From Streptomyces noursei ATCC 11455 (lineage in GTDB: Bacteria; Actinomycetota; Actinomycetes; Streptomycetales; Streptomycetaceae), in NCBI RefSeq assembly GCF_001704275.1, contig NZ_CP011533.1, positions 8,308,001 through 8,372,000 of the forward strand: DNA of 64,000 nucleotides. The letters run 5' to 3'. The position numbers and the translations under genes are program-made. This document shows positions 44,635 through 53,628 of the stretch, one piece after another. The number at the start of each line of letters is the position of its first letter. Position 1 is the stretch's first letter. The notes beneath the pieces were generated by a model. It was given only the letters and a program-made list of their open reading frames with translations. It was not told the origin of the DNA and searched no databases.

Positions 44635-47600
44635 ATGATGTCGAAATCAGCCACCACGGCGGACAATGATCGCTTTGCCAGAACAGTGGTGCCCTTCGAG
44701 CACTGGTACCTGGGGTTCCCCCACGGGCTGTCGCCGGTGCTCAACCTCGTCGTCGAGGGCACCGGCCGGATCGCGGACGCGGAGCTCCGCCGGGCGGTCG
44801 CGGTGGCCGCGGAGTACTGCCCCGGCGCCCGGCTGGCCCGCCACGGCTCCCGCTGGTCGGACAGCGGCCAGCCGCCACCGGTCCGGCTCGCGGCCGGCAC
44901 GGTGCTGGACCGCAGCACCCTCAACGACGTCGCGGAACTGCGCCGCCCCCTGCCGGTGCGCGGCGCGTACTGCGAAGTCGTGCTGTTCGACGGGGAGTTC
45001 CCGGCCGTCGCCTTCCGGGCCTCGCACGCGGTGATGGACGCGCGCGGGCTGCGGATGTGGGCACTCGACGTCTTCCGGGCACTGCGCGGCGAACAGCCCG
45101 AGGGCGCGCTGTCGGTGACGACCGTGGCCGAGCTGGACGACCCGCTGATCGCCCAGGCGGACGCCGGTGGCCAGGAGTTCGTCCTCCCGTCGCTGCTCGG
45201 CGTGCCGGCGGACGCGCGGTTCGGCGGCTACCGCTGGTGGCGGCGCTCGGTGGACGGCACCTTCCCGGCGGTGGCCGCGCGGCTGGCCACCGAACTGGCC
45301 CGACTTACGGGGCAGTCGACCGCGCCGGTCAGCATCCCGGTGGACCTGCGGCCGTTCCACCCGGAGGTGCGGTCCACGTCCAACTTCGCGGTCACCGTCT
45401 CGCTCCAGGTCACCCCGGACCAGGGGTGGGAGGCCACTCAGCAGCAGCTGCTGACGGTGCTGTCCGAACGCCGCGGGACCGTGCGCGCGCCGGGGCCGGA
45501 GGTGCTGAAGGTTCCACTGGGTCTGCTGCGCGTGATAGTGCGCGGGGTGGACCGCAAAGCGCGCCGGACGGACCGGTTCTCCTCCGTGGCCGGGGTGAAC
45601 AGCCTCGGCCGGACCTCCCTCGACGCGTTCGCCACCGACGACTTCGAGCCGGGCGCGCTCTATCTGCTCTGCCCGCGCGAGCCGGCGAGCCCGCCGGGGC
45701 TGAACGTCGTGGAGTCCGAGGGCCGTACCGAGCTGACCCTGTCCTGGTGGCCGGGCGAGGAGACCGAGGCCCGCGCGGAGCGGCTGCTCGACACGCTCTG
45801 CGAGAGCCTGTCGCCCGCGGTCCACCGCGCGCAGGCGACGCTGCTGCCGCCGCCGGTCCCGGCCGACCGGGACGCCGGGTCCAGGGACCGGACGGTGGTC
45901 GAGCTGTTCCGGGACCAGGTGCGGTCCCAGCCCGACGCCGTGGCGATCAGCGGCCCCGAAGGCGAGATGAGCTACCGCGAACTCGACCGCCGGGCACGGG
46001 TGATCGCCGCCGAGCTGCGGGCCCGCGGCATCGGCCGGGACACGGTCGTCGGACTGTGCGCGGACCGCTCGGCGGCCGCGGTCACCGGCGCCTGGGGAGC
46101 ACTGCTGGCCGGCGCGGCGTACCTCCCGATGGACACCAAGCACCCGGACGGGCGCCTGCGCGCCCTGCTCCAGGACGCGCGGGCACCGCTGTGCCTGACC
46201 CAACACCCGTACGGCCAGAGGGACTTCCTGCCCGACGGCTGCGAACCGCTGGTGCTGGACGAGCTGTCGTACGCGGCCGACCCCGCCGCGCCGCCGACGT
46301 CCCCCGCGCCGTCGGACCTGGCGTACGTGGTGTACACCTCCGGCTCGACCGGCCACCCCAAGGGCGTCGACATCGAGCACCGCAGCCTGAGCAACTACGC
46401 GGACTGGGCGGTGCGCGAGCACGGCATCGGTCCGCACACCCGGCTCCCCCTGCTGTGTTCGCTCTCCTTCGACGTCGCGCAGATCTCCCTGGTCCTGCCG
46501 TTCCTGGTCGGCGGGACGCTGCTGCTCATGCGCGACGAGCTGGACCACCTGTCGTTGCAGGAGGTGATCGACGACGGTGCGACCGCCCTCGCGCTGACGC
46601 CGTCGCACCTCGACCTGATGACCCGGTTGGGGCTGCGCCCCGGCGCGGTCGGCACGCTGATGGTGATCGGCGAGCAGTTCACCCGGGCCCTCGCGCTACG
46701 GGCCCGCGAGATGTTCGGCCCGGAATGCCGCATCATCAACCTCTACGGGCCGGCCGAGGCGACCATCGGGGTCAGCCACCACGTCTTCGACGCCGAGCGG
46801 GACACCGGCGCGAACGTGCCGATCGGGCTGCCGCAGGACGGGGTCTCGCTGTTCCTGCTCGACGCGGAGCGCCGTTTCGTCGCCCCGGGCGAGACGGGCG
46901 AGCTCTACATCGGCGGTGTGCAACTCGCCCGCGGCTACCGCGGACGCCCGGACCTGACCCGGCAGCGGTTCGTGCGCCTGGCCGACGGCACCCGCGCCTA
47001 CCGCACCGGAGACCTGGCGCGCCGACTGCCGTCGGGCGAGGTGGAGTGCTGCGGGCGCGTCGACGACCAGGTCAAGGTGCGCGGCCACCGCATCGAACCG
47101 TCGGAGATCGCCTTCACACTGGAGACGCACCCGGCGGTCGCCGCCGCGGTCGTCGTCCCGCGCACCCCGCCCGGCCGGACGGACCGGGCGCTGTGCGGCT
47201 ACGTCGTGCCGCGGCCCGACGTCCCCCCGGTCGAGATGGCGGAGCTGACGGACCACCTCCTCGAACACCTGCCGTCGTACATGGTGCCCGCCGCCATGCT
47301 GGCGGTCGAGGAGATCCCGCGGACCGTGAACGGCAAGGTCGCGGCGTCGGCGCTGCCGGACCCGTTCGCCGACGCGGCGGCGCCCGGTGACGCGACGCCG
47401 TTGAGCGCCCCCGAGGCGGCCGTCGCGAAGATCTGGGCGCGGGTGCTGGACACCGATGTGGACGGGTTGGGCCCGGCCAGCGACTTCCACCAACTGGGCG
47501 GGGATTCGCTGGCGATGATCGCCATGGTCGCGGAGGTCGCCGGCGAGATCGTCGGGGCCGCGGGAGCCGAGGCGTTCACCCGCCGGGCGCCCGACTTCCT

Positions 47601-47658
47601 CGCGCAGCCGACCCTGGCCCGCGTGGCCGGGCTCGCCGAGACGGTCCGCACGGCCTGA
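44635..47658 (+). CDS. orphan single-module NRPS (C-A-T)
   Basis: 1007 residues. The N-terminal 390 residues are a condensation/acyltransferase-like domain in which the usual HHxxxDG is replaced by SHAVMDARG: one His and the Asp remain. The adenylation domain (about 420-900) has VVYTSGSTGHPKG, a SFDVAQISL substrate-pocket segment, NLYGPAEATIG and YRTGDLARRL. The carrier has LGGDSLA near residue 963. There is no thioesterase or reductase. Either of two adjacent ATGs may start it; the ribosome site is weak. No other NRPS gene, MbtH or export gene lies beside it, so it must work with enzymes encoded elsewhere, or make a simple conjugate. Confidence 0.87.
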   Translation: MMSKSATTADNDRFARTVVPFEHWYLGFPHGLSPVLNLVVEGTGRIADAELRRAVAVAAEYCPGARLARHGSRWSDSGQPPPVRLAAGTVLDRSTLNDVAELRRPLPVRGAYCEVVLFDGEFPAVAFRASHAVMDARGLRMWALDVFRALRGEQPEGALSVTTVAELDDPLIAQADAGGQEFVLPSLLGVPADARFGGYRWWRRSVDGTFPAVAARLATELARLTGQSTAPVSIPVDLRPFHPEVRSTSNFAVTVSLQVTPDQGWEATQQQLLTVLSERRGTVRAPGPEVLKVPLGLLRVIVRGVDRKARRTDRFSSVAGVNSLGRTSLDAFATDDFEPGALYLLCPREPASPPGLNVVESEGRTELTLSWWPGEETEARAERLLDTLCESLSPAVHRAQATLLPPPVPADRDAGSRDRTVVELFRDQVRSQPDAVAISGPEGEMSYRELDRRARVIAAELRARGIGRDTVVGLCADRSAAAVTGAWGALLAGAAYLPMDTKHPDGRLRALLQDARAPLCLTQHPYGQRDFLPDGCEPLVLDELSYAADPAAPPTSPAPSDLAYVVYTSGSTGHPKGVDIEHRSLSNYADWAVREHGIGPHTRLPLLCSLSFDVAQISLVLPFLVGGTLLLMRDELDHLSLQEVIDDGATALALTPSHLDLMTRLGLRPGAVGTLMVIGEQFTRALALRAREMFGPECRIINLYGPAEATIGVSHHVFDAERDTGANVPIGLPQDGVSLFLLDAERRFVAPGETGELYIGGVQLARGYRGRPDLTRQRFVRLADGTRAYRTGDLARRLPSGEVECCGRVDDQVKVRGHRIEPSEIAFTLETHPAVAAAVVVPRTPPGRTDRALCGYVVPRPDVPPVEMAELTDHLLEHLPSYMVPAAMLAVEEIPRTVNGKVAASALPDPFADAAAPGDATPLSAPEAAVAKIWARVLDTDVDGLGPASDFHQLGGDSLAMIAMVAEVAGEIVGAAGAEAFTRRAPDFLAQPTLARVAGLAETVRTA

Positions 47659-47800
47659 CAGGGCCCGGTCTCCGCGCGCGACACCGGACGAACGACACGG
47701 GCGCGGCGCGGGCCCGGGCGACGCATGTGCCGTCCTCCCGGGCCTGCCACCGGCTGCCGACCTCCCCCTTCCCCGGCCGCACGGCGATCGACGAGCGCGA

Positions 47801-47819
47801 CCGCACCGTGGCGGTGCGG
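47801..47819. terminator. short hairpin after the NRPS
   Basis: CCGCACCG and CGGTGCGG pair around a 3-base loop, just before the convergent lipoprotein stop at 47828. Confidence 0.55.
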
Positions 47820-47827
47820 GAGGGGGC

Positions 47828-48325
47828 TCACTGCCAGTGAGGTCGTCCGCTCTGCATGGCGCAGAACAGCTGATTGCCGTGCGCGTCGCGCGTGGTCAGA
47901 CCGAGATGGGCCTTCTTGCAGAACTGACCGCGCTGATAGTGCCGCCCGGAGGGGGAGAGGATGACATCGGCGGTGTCCGAGGAGCCGGAAGTGCTGCCGG
48001 AGGACGATCCACCCGAGGAAGCCGATCCCGAACCGGACGAGGAGCCGGAACCGGAATCCGAACCCGTCCGGGTCCCGGGATTCTCCGTCGGGGCCGCGGG
48101 CGTCGGCGACGCGGTCGTGGCGGACGGCGAGGGGGAGGCGCTCGACGGGCTGGGGGACGGGGAAGGCGAATGCGAGGCCGACGCCGAGACCGAAGCGGAG
48201 GGCGACGGATTCCCCTTGTCCCCGCCGCCGGCGCTGGGTTGGCAGCCGGTGAGGGCGAGCAGTGCCGCGGTCACAACCGCTGCGGCGGACAGGGAAGCAC
48301 GGTGGCGGGCTCTGGTGCGTATCAC
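47828..48325 (-). CDS. Ser/Pro-rich lipoprotein with C-terminal Cys pair
   Basis: 165 residues. A signal peptide ends in the lipobox LTGC (about residue 27). A long low-complexity Ser/Pro/Thr/Gly linker follows. A compact C-terminal part (about 118-165) has SPSGRHYQRGQFC and a second Cys in LFCAMQSGRPHWQ, which could form a disulfide. The GTG at 48325 was chosen over far upstream starts since it gives a good signal peptide and has AAGGA upstream. It is divergent from another lipoprotein gene. Likely surface-exposed; function unknown. Confidence 0.8.
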   Translation of the reverse strand: MIRTRARHRASLSAAAVVTAALLALTGCQPSAGGGDKGNPSPSASVSASASHSPSPSPSPSSASPSPSATTASPTPAAPTENPGTRTGSDSGSGSSSGSGSASSGGSSSGSTSGSSDTADVILSPSGRHYQRGQFCKKAHLGLTTRDAHGNQLFCAMQSGRPHWQ

Positions 48326-48644
48326 AGAGGGCGCATCCTTACGAAACGTTATAGACGGGACGATGGGCGCACACTCGGTACGCGATGCAGACCTTATGTC
48401 TGAATCTCCCCTGTCGTCTGACATCTGGCTTGAATTAGACATTCCGGTCTTGCGTGAAGGGCCCGGCGCCGGGCACGGCAATGTCCTCGACGGCACGCGT
48501 GGTGCGGTGTTCGACGGCGAGTGTGTTGCGGGGTACCGATGCGCCTGCGCCGTATTAGCCATCCGTTAGTGGAACGCCATCCCGGTCGTCGAGGCTGAGT
48601 GCCGTCCGAGAGCGAGACGAGCGAAAACAGCAACGGGAGACCCG
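48326..48644. other. divergent intergenic region, AT-rich
   Basis: About 320 bp between two divergent lipoprotein genes, visibly richer in A/T than its surroundings at 48330-48450 and 48545-48570. It should contain both promoters. I could not assign a clear -35/-10 pair and see no gene. Confidence 0.45.
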
Positions 48645-49274
48645 ATGAACACCGCCACCCCCGCCAACCGCTTCCGCGGCCGCACCGGCCGCCGCATAGC
48701 CGTCACGATCGTCGCCGCCGCGGCGCTGGGCCTGGGGGTCACGGCCTGTGGGCAGGGATCCGGGACGCCGGGCGCTGCCGGCACCGCGGCCCCGACACAG
48801 CCCACGAGCGGCTCCTCCTCGGACAACACCGGCGCGCAGGGCCACAACGGCGGCCGGTCCGCCGCGACGCCGTCCACCGGCCGGACGTCGGGGACCGGCG
48901 CGCACGCCGGTAACGGCGGCGCCACTGGCAACCAGTCCGCCTCCGGCGGGGGCGGTGTCGCCCACGCGGGTAACCACCGCACCCTCGTCGGCACGCTGGG
49001 GTACCTCGCGCCAGGCAAGCTCACCGTCAAGCCCCAGGGCGGCGGCATGGAGCAGGCGTTCTTCGTCGCCAACGCCACGCGGATTCTCGGCGCGGCCGCG
49101 ATCTGCTCCGTCGACGGCGGCAGCGTGACCATCGGTACGGACGGCTACGGCACCTCGAAGTGCACCGTGGAGCAACTGGAGAAGGCGGCGAAGACCGACA
49201 GCGTGACCGTCCGCGTCACCATGGACCGCAAGTCCGGCGCCGCCGAGACGGTCGCGGAGAAGTACCACCCGTGA
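48645..49274 (+). CDS. lipoprotein with C-terminal beta-rich domain
   Basis: 209 residues. The N-terminal signal, with twin Arg and a hydrophobic core, ends in the lipobox VTAC near residue 35. A Gly/Ser/Thr-rich linker runs to about 118. The C-terminal domain (NHRTLVGTLGYLAPGKLTV onward) has two cysteines and a run of beta-like strands ending in VAEKYHP. A GGGAG site precedes the ATG. It is a probable surface protein of unknown role. A terminator follows. Confidence 0.8.
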   Translation: MNTATPANRFRGRTGRRIAVTIVAAAALGLGVTACGQGSGTPGAAGTAAPTQPTSGSSSDNTGAQGHNGGRSAATPSTGRTSGTGAHAGNGGATGNQSASGGGGVAHAGNHRTLVGTLGYLAPGKLTVKPQGGGMEQAFFVANATRILGAAAICSVDGGSVTIGTDGYGTSKCTVEQLEKAAKTDSVTVRVTMDRKSGAAETVAEKYHP

Positions 49275-49294
49275 GCCACCGCACCCCACGCACA

Positions 49295-49322
49295 CGCCGC
49301 CGATCGCAAGGACTCGGCGGCG
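49295..49322. terminator. terminator between lipoprotein and membrane protein genes
   Basis: CGCCGCCGA and TCGGCGGCG pair around a 10-base loop between convergent stops at 49274 and 49347. Confidence 0.7.
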
Positions 49323-49346
49323 GCCGCAACCGAGGCTGAGCCGAAG

Positions 49347-50408
49347 TCATCGGATCTGCCGGACACCGCTGGCCTGCCCGTCGCCGGTACGCACCTGACC
49401 GGTCGGGCGGGTCCGGAGCCAGTACGAGCGGGCGGCCACTGCCAGGGTGACTCCATACCCGGCGAACGCGATCATGCCGATCCAACTGACCAGCAGTGCG
49501 GACTGCGAGGAGTGGAAGTCGCCCGGTCGGATCGCCAGCACGCCGGTCGAGACCAGGGCGCAGTAGCCGGTGCCCAGCACCCCGTACGGGGCGAGGGTGG
49601 CGGCGCCGATCAGGGCCGGGGCGAGCGGGAGCCAGCGCGGAACGCGCCGACCGTGCAGAAACAGCGTCCAGCGGGGGAAGACCTGGCCCCAGGGACGCAC
49701 CAGGCCCCAGAGCAGGAAGGTGCCGAGCGCGGCCAGCAGCACGGTGGCGTCCAGGCCCCAGGACTCCAGGGTGAGCCACATCTCCGAGGCCCCGTTGCGC
49801 CGGGAGGTCGCGAGAATCTCCTCGATGCGCGTCCCCGCGAAGGTCCCTCCGAACGCCCAGGACGACTTCATCGCGCAGTACGGCAGGAAGGCAGTCGTGC
49901 CGGCACAGGCGGCGAGTTGGACCCCGGCGGGAGCACAGGACGGTGCCGGTGCACGGGCCCCGGTGGGCGGGCGGTGGCCGGAGCGGCCGGTGGCGACGAG
50001 CAGGCACACACCGACGGCGGCCAGGGCATGGTTGGCGGCGGCCGCCCAACTGTCCACGCCCTGGCCGAACATCAGCGTGATCACGTCCATCAGCAGGCCG
50101 AACGCGGCGATCCCGGAGAGCCCGCAGACCGTCCAGAGCAGTGCCCGCACCCTCGTCCGCACGCCGTACCGCACCGCCCCCGCGGAGACCAGGGCCGCCA
50201 GTGCGCCGACCACCACGACGGCGTAGTCGAGGCCGGCGGGGGCGGGGGCGCCGACGCCATGAAACAGCGGTGTCCCGATCACTGCGCAGACGACTCCGAA
50301 GGCGGCGTACGCCGTCCCCCAGAGCACCGTCACCAACCCCACCCGACGCGGCCGGCCCTGCCACCACGCGCGCCCGAGGGTCCCTGGTTGTTGCCTGTCG
50401 TCACTCAT
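49347..50408 (-). CDS. multi-pass integral membrane protein
   Basis: 353 residues with about eight hydrophobic helices, beginning with VGLVTVLWGTAYAAFGVVCAV. An extracytoplasmic loop holds several cysteines (CAPAGVQLAACAG and YCAMKSSWAFGG). The ATG at 50408 (MSDDRQQ) is preferred over an upstream in-frame ATG. I see no transporter or enzyme signature. It is transcribed toward the convergent lipoprotein gene and separated by 126 bp from the TPR gene. Confidence 0.75.
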   Translation of the reverse strand: MSDDRQQPGTLGRAWWQGRPRRVGLVTVLWGTAYAAFGVVCAVIGTPLFHGVGAPAPAGLDYAVVVVGALAALVSAGAVRYGVRTRVRALLWTVCGLSGIAAFGLLMDVITLMFGQGVDSWAAAANHALAAVGVCLLVATGRSGHRPPTGARAPAPSCAPAGVQLAACAGTTAFLPYCAMKSSWAFGGTFAGTRIEEILATSRRNGASEMWLTLESWGLDATVLLAALGTFLLWGLVRPWGQVFPRWTLFLHGRRVPRWLPLAPALIGAATLAPYGVLGTGYCALVSTGVLAIRPGDFHSSQSALLVSWIGMIAFAGYGVTLAVAARSYWLRTRPTGQVRTGDGQASGVRQIR

Positions 50409-50534
50409 GCCTCGAACGTCGCACCGACCGCGACGGCACGGCATCGACCACCCGAACGATCCGCCTCCGCCGCCCGGGGGAGGCGGCTGCCGCTCGGTGA
50501 GGGAGACGTCGCCTGGGCGGGCGCGGGGCGTCGG

Positions 50535-51662
50535 TCAGCGGGTCCTCGGCCGGTCGAACCAGAGGGTGGCGAAGGTCGGTGCCAGCCCGGCCCAGAACAG
50601 CACCTGGGGCAATGTCCGTGCGGTCCAGGGGACTTGGGAGATGATCAGCGCGCACAGCATCGCCCAGGCTGCCTGGCCCAGCACGATGCGGGACCACCGG
50701 TGGCGGCGGATCAGGGACTGGACGTTGAGTCGGACGCCGGCGCGTCGTCGCCGGTAGCGCAGCAGGGCGCCGACGAGCCAGATGACGGTCATCGGGACGA
50801 GGTACCACAGACGCTGGCCGAGCGGCAGCGGCAGCTCCCGCTGCACCTTGCCCTCGACGGCGAACAGGTCCAGCATCGCTCCGGCGAGGCCGACGCAGAG
50901 CAGGGCCAGCCACCGCACTCCGCGCAGCATGCGGTAGGTGGCCTCGTCGAGGCCGCGTCGCAGGTCGGTGGAGTCCGGTGCGGCGGCGAGCCCGGAGGCG
51001 TAGAGGTCGGCGGCCTCGGCGGCCTTGACGCCCGGTGCCCGGGCGGCCTTCCGGGTCTGCCGGGCCAGGGCCTCGGCGTGCGTGGGGTCGATCCGGAGGA
51101 GAGCGCGGTCGAACCGGTCGACGGCCTCGGTGTCGAGGGCGAAGCTGGCGATCTGGATGGCGACTTCGTGGGCGTAGACCTCCTCGGGGCCCAGCTGCAG
51201 CGCCTTCGCGGCCAGGTTGGCCGCCTCGCACAGCACGGCGTCGAGTCCGTCGCGGGGGAGTTCCTTGAGGTTGTTGGCCTGGGCGTAGCGGATCAGCGAC
51301 ATGCGGCACACGGCGTCGGCGAGCATGGCGTAGCCGAACCAGTGGCCGGGGTCGGCGCGGACCGCTTCCCGCAGGACGGGCTCGGCCTCGCGCCATGACG
51401 AGCCGGCCCCGCGGGTCAGTGCCTGGGCGCGCAGGATGAACGCCCCGTAGTCCGCGGGCGCCAGCTTGAGCGCCTGGCTCGCCGCGTCCCGGGCCTGTTC
51501 CGCTTGGCCGGTGTTGAGGTGGCAGTAGCCGATCTTTATCCAGGCGCTGAGGTCGTCGGGGACCTCGGCGAGGTGCCGTGCCAGCAGGTCCCGTGCCTGG
51601 TCGTGGCGTTCGAAGTCGATCAGGGCCTGGGCCCGTTCGACGGTCGGGTGCAGTGTGGTCAC
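50535..51662 (-). CDS. TPR protein with C-terminal membrane domain
   Basis: 375 residues. The first 240 form helical TPR-type repeats, clearest in WIKIGYCHLNTGQAEQARDAASQALKLAP (near 40-70) and LQLGPEEVYAHEVAIQIA. The last 130 hold about four membrane helices (LALLCVGLAGAMLDLFAV; YLVPMTVIWLVGALL; AAWAMLCALIIS; VLFWAGLAPTFATLWF). The GTG start overlaps the stop of the AAA ATPase by GTGA, so the two are made together. It probably recruits the ATPase or its client to the membrane. Confidence 0.82.
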   Translation of the reverse strand: MTTLHPTVERAQALIDFERHDQARDLLARHLAEVPDDLSAWIKIGYCHLNTGQAEQARDAASQALKLAPADYGAFILRAQALTRGAGSSWREAEPVLREAVRADPGHWFGYAMLADAVCRMSLIRYAQANNLKELPRDGLDAVLCEAANLAAKALQLGPEEVYAHEVAIQIASFALDTEAVDRFDRALLRIDPTHAEALARQTRKAARAPGVKAAEAADLYASGLAAAPDSTDLRRGLDEATYRMLRGVRWLALLCVGLAGAMLDLFAVEGKVQRELPLPLGQRLWYLVPMTVIWLVGALLRYRRRRAGVRLNVQSLIRRHRWSRIVLGQAAWAMLCALIISQVPWTARTLPQVLFWAGLAPTFATLWFDRPRTR

Positions 51663-52966
51663 AGTTTGCGCTTCTTCTTCAGGTAGGCCACCAGGTCGTC
51701 GTACATGCCGCCGTCGTTCGCGTACATCGCCACGTTGCGGGCGGCCGCGAACCACGGCTCCGTCGAGGGCGCGACCTGCCCCGCCGCGGCCAGCAGGTCC
51801 GGCATCCCGATCATGCGGACGGTGCCGGTGCGGGCCGAGTCCAACAGCGCGTGCTCGGCCGCGCCCTCGCAGACATGGGCCAGGTCGGCGCCGGAGAGGC
51901 CGTCGGTGGCCTTGACCAGCTTGCCGAGGTCGACGTTCTCGATGGGCCGCTCCCGCAGGTGGTAGCGGAGGATCGCCTCCCGGGCCGGCGCGTCGGGCGG
52001 CAGTACCAGCAGGGTCCGGTCCAGTCGACCGGGCCGGCGCAGGGCGACGTCCACGTCCCAGGGCACGTTGGTGGCGGCGAGCACGAACACGCCCTCGTTG
52101 GCGTCCGCCTCGACGCCGTCCAGCTCCGTGAGCAGCTGGTTGACGGTGTTGCGCATACCGGCGCTCTGGGTGCGGCTGCGCTTTCCGCCGAGCGCGTCCA
52201 GCTCGTCCAGGAAGACCACGCACGGTGCCTGGCGGCGCGCGGTCTGGAAGAGCTCGTGCATATTGCGCTCGGAGTTGCCGATCCACATGTCGAGCACGTC
52301 GGTGACCGACACGGACAGGAAACTCGCCCCGAGTTCACCGGCGACGGCCCGTGCGATGAAGGTCTTGCCGCAGCCGGGCGGCCCGTAGAGCAGGAGCCCG
52401 CCGCGCAGGCTCTTGCCGTACAGGCGGCGCAGCTCCGGATTGCGCAGCGGCGCCAGGAAGGCGGCTTCGAGCCGCTCCTTGACCTGCTGCATGCCGCCCA
52501 CGTCGGCGAGCCGGACGGTGCCTGGCCGTTCCACGTCCCAGGCGGCGGCGTCCCCGGGGTCGCCACTGCCGTCGACGGCGAGCGGCGCCTCGACGAACCG
52601 TGGCGGGACGATGTCGCCGACCTGGTCCTGGGCGGCCTTCCAGTCGAATCCCGGGGTCGGGGCGGGGCCGGCGGCCGGCGATGTGGTGGTGGGAGGTTGG
52701 GCGGGCGGTGCGGCCTGCGATGACGCGGGTGGCACGGCCTCGCGGGGCGGGGACGCGGCAGCACCGGTCAGGGCCCGGAGCATCACCTCGCGTGCCTGGG
52801 CATCCCCGGGCGCCTGCTGCAATGCCACGGCGGCCTCGCCGACCGCGGCGTCGTCGCACCCCGCGGTCAGCAGCAGCTCGGCCAAGTGGAGCCGCAGTGG
52901 TACGTCATCGGGCGTCGCGGCAACGGCCGAACGCATGCTTTGTATGAGGGGGGACTCCGCCGACAT
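51659..52966 (-). CDS. AAA-family ATPase (Cdc48/FtsH-like single ring) with N-terminal helical repeats
   Basis: 435 residues. An N-terminal TPR-like segment (about 10-75) and a Pro/Ala-rich linker precede one AAA module. Walker A is GPPGCGKT near 198, Walker B is VVFLDELDAL, the sensor is ATNVPWD, and the arginine finger region is RRPGRLDR. A Lys-rich tail ends the protein. No protease domain or membrane helix is present. The ATG at 52966 follows a G-rich ribosome site. It is coupled to a TPR membrane protein, suggesting a remodelling or unfolding complex at the membrane whose client is unknown. Confidence 0.87.
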   Translation of the reverse strand: MSAESPLIQSMRSAVAATPDDVPLRLHLAELLLTAGCDDAAVGEAAVALQQAPGDAQAREVMLRALTGAAASPPREAVPPASSQAAPPAQPPTTTSPAAGPAPTPGFDWKAAQDQVGDIVPPRFVEAPLAVDGSGDPGDAAAWDVERPGTVRLADVGGMQQVKERLEAAFLAPLRNPELRRLYGKSLRGGLLLYGPPGCGKTFIARAVAGELGASFLSVSVTDVLDMWIGNSERNMHELFQTARRQAPCVVFLDELDALGGKRSRTQSAGMRNTVNQLLTELDGVEADANEGVFVLAATNVPWDVDVALRRPGRLDRTLLVLPPDAPAREAILRYHLRERPIENVDLGKLVKATDGLSGADLAHVCEGAAEHALLDSARTGTVRMIGMPDLLAAAGQVAPSTEPWFAAARNVAMYANDGGMYDDLVAYLKKKRKL

Positions 52967-53298
52967 GTCCCCCACTTTACGGAGCCGACGTGTGCGACAG
53001 CGACTCGCGTGCGCCCCGGCCGAACTCCAAGGGCCCCACCCGGACCGCCGCGGTCACTCGTGTCCGCCTGCGGCAGCCACAACTCGCCTGCATGACAGGG
53101 CACTTGACCGCCATAGAGGAAGGGAGTCGCCCGCGGAGGCCGGGGCGTCGACGCATGTGGAGTCTTCGTCATGGGCGGCTGCTCGGCCGCGGCGGTCCGT
53201 TCTCCAGGACGATCGGTACGCCGGCGCCGAGCTTCCGGAACCCCTGATCGCCTGCGGGACGAACCCGCCGGACACGCGCGGGAGACCGAACTGCCTCG

Positions 53299-53352
53299 AT
53301 TCTCCTAATTCAACCCATTCTCCTAATTTTCCGAATTCGCCGACTTTCCCGA
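53299..53352. repeat. degenerate tandem 9-bp AT-rich repeat
   Basis: Six consecutive 9-mers fit the pattern ATTCTCCGA: ATTCTCCTA, ATTCAACCC, ATTCTCCTA, ATTTTCCGA, ATTCGCCGA, CTTTCCCGA. They stand out as an AT-rich island in a GC-rich sequence. No coding signal supports translation. Confidence 0.6.
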
Positions 53353-53528
53353 CTCGTGGATCCGGCGGACCGCCGGGTTCGGCCCGGCGGATCATGCGGT
53401 GCGGCCGAGGTGTCGTGCCGGTGGACCGGCACCGAGAGCAGCGAAAGGGCCTGTCCGATGGGCCATGGGATGACCGTCTGTGAGATGGTGCATGCCTGAC
53501 TCACGAAGGCCGCTCAGGGGAGGCCGAA

Positions 53529-53578
53529 GGGACCTGTGGCGGGTCGGGAGCCGTGATCGCTGCCACCCGGAAGGTCCC
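53529..53578 (+). other. possible leader hairpin before the parvulin gene
   Basis: GGGACC (53529) pairs with GGTCCC (53573) and CGGGT (53540) with ACCCG (53565) around a central loop. It ends 50 bases before the ppiC start and could be an mRNA leader structure or the end of another transcript. Confidence 0.35.
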
Positions 53579-53628
53579 TGGGCGTGTAACCCTTGGTGGC
53601 ATTGCCGTGTACTTGAAAGGTGTAAGAA

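Larger units (their letters stand above)
52967..53628. other. long intergenic region, no supported gene
   Basis: About 660 bp between the divergent AAA and parvulin genes. Open frames here lack ribosome sites and typical codon bias. It holds a 9-bp AT-rich repeat block (53299-53352) and a hairpin near the parvulin gene (53529-53578). A 15-base segment at 53446-53460 resembles sequences at 8806 and 23926. Confidence 0.5.

Noticed and set aside
53054..53395. Minus-strand open frame with GEFGKLGEW-like repeats
   Set aside because: No ribosome site or usual codon bias; the pattern only reflects the 9-bp DNA repeat.
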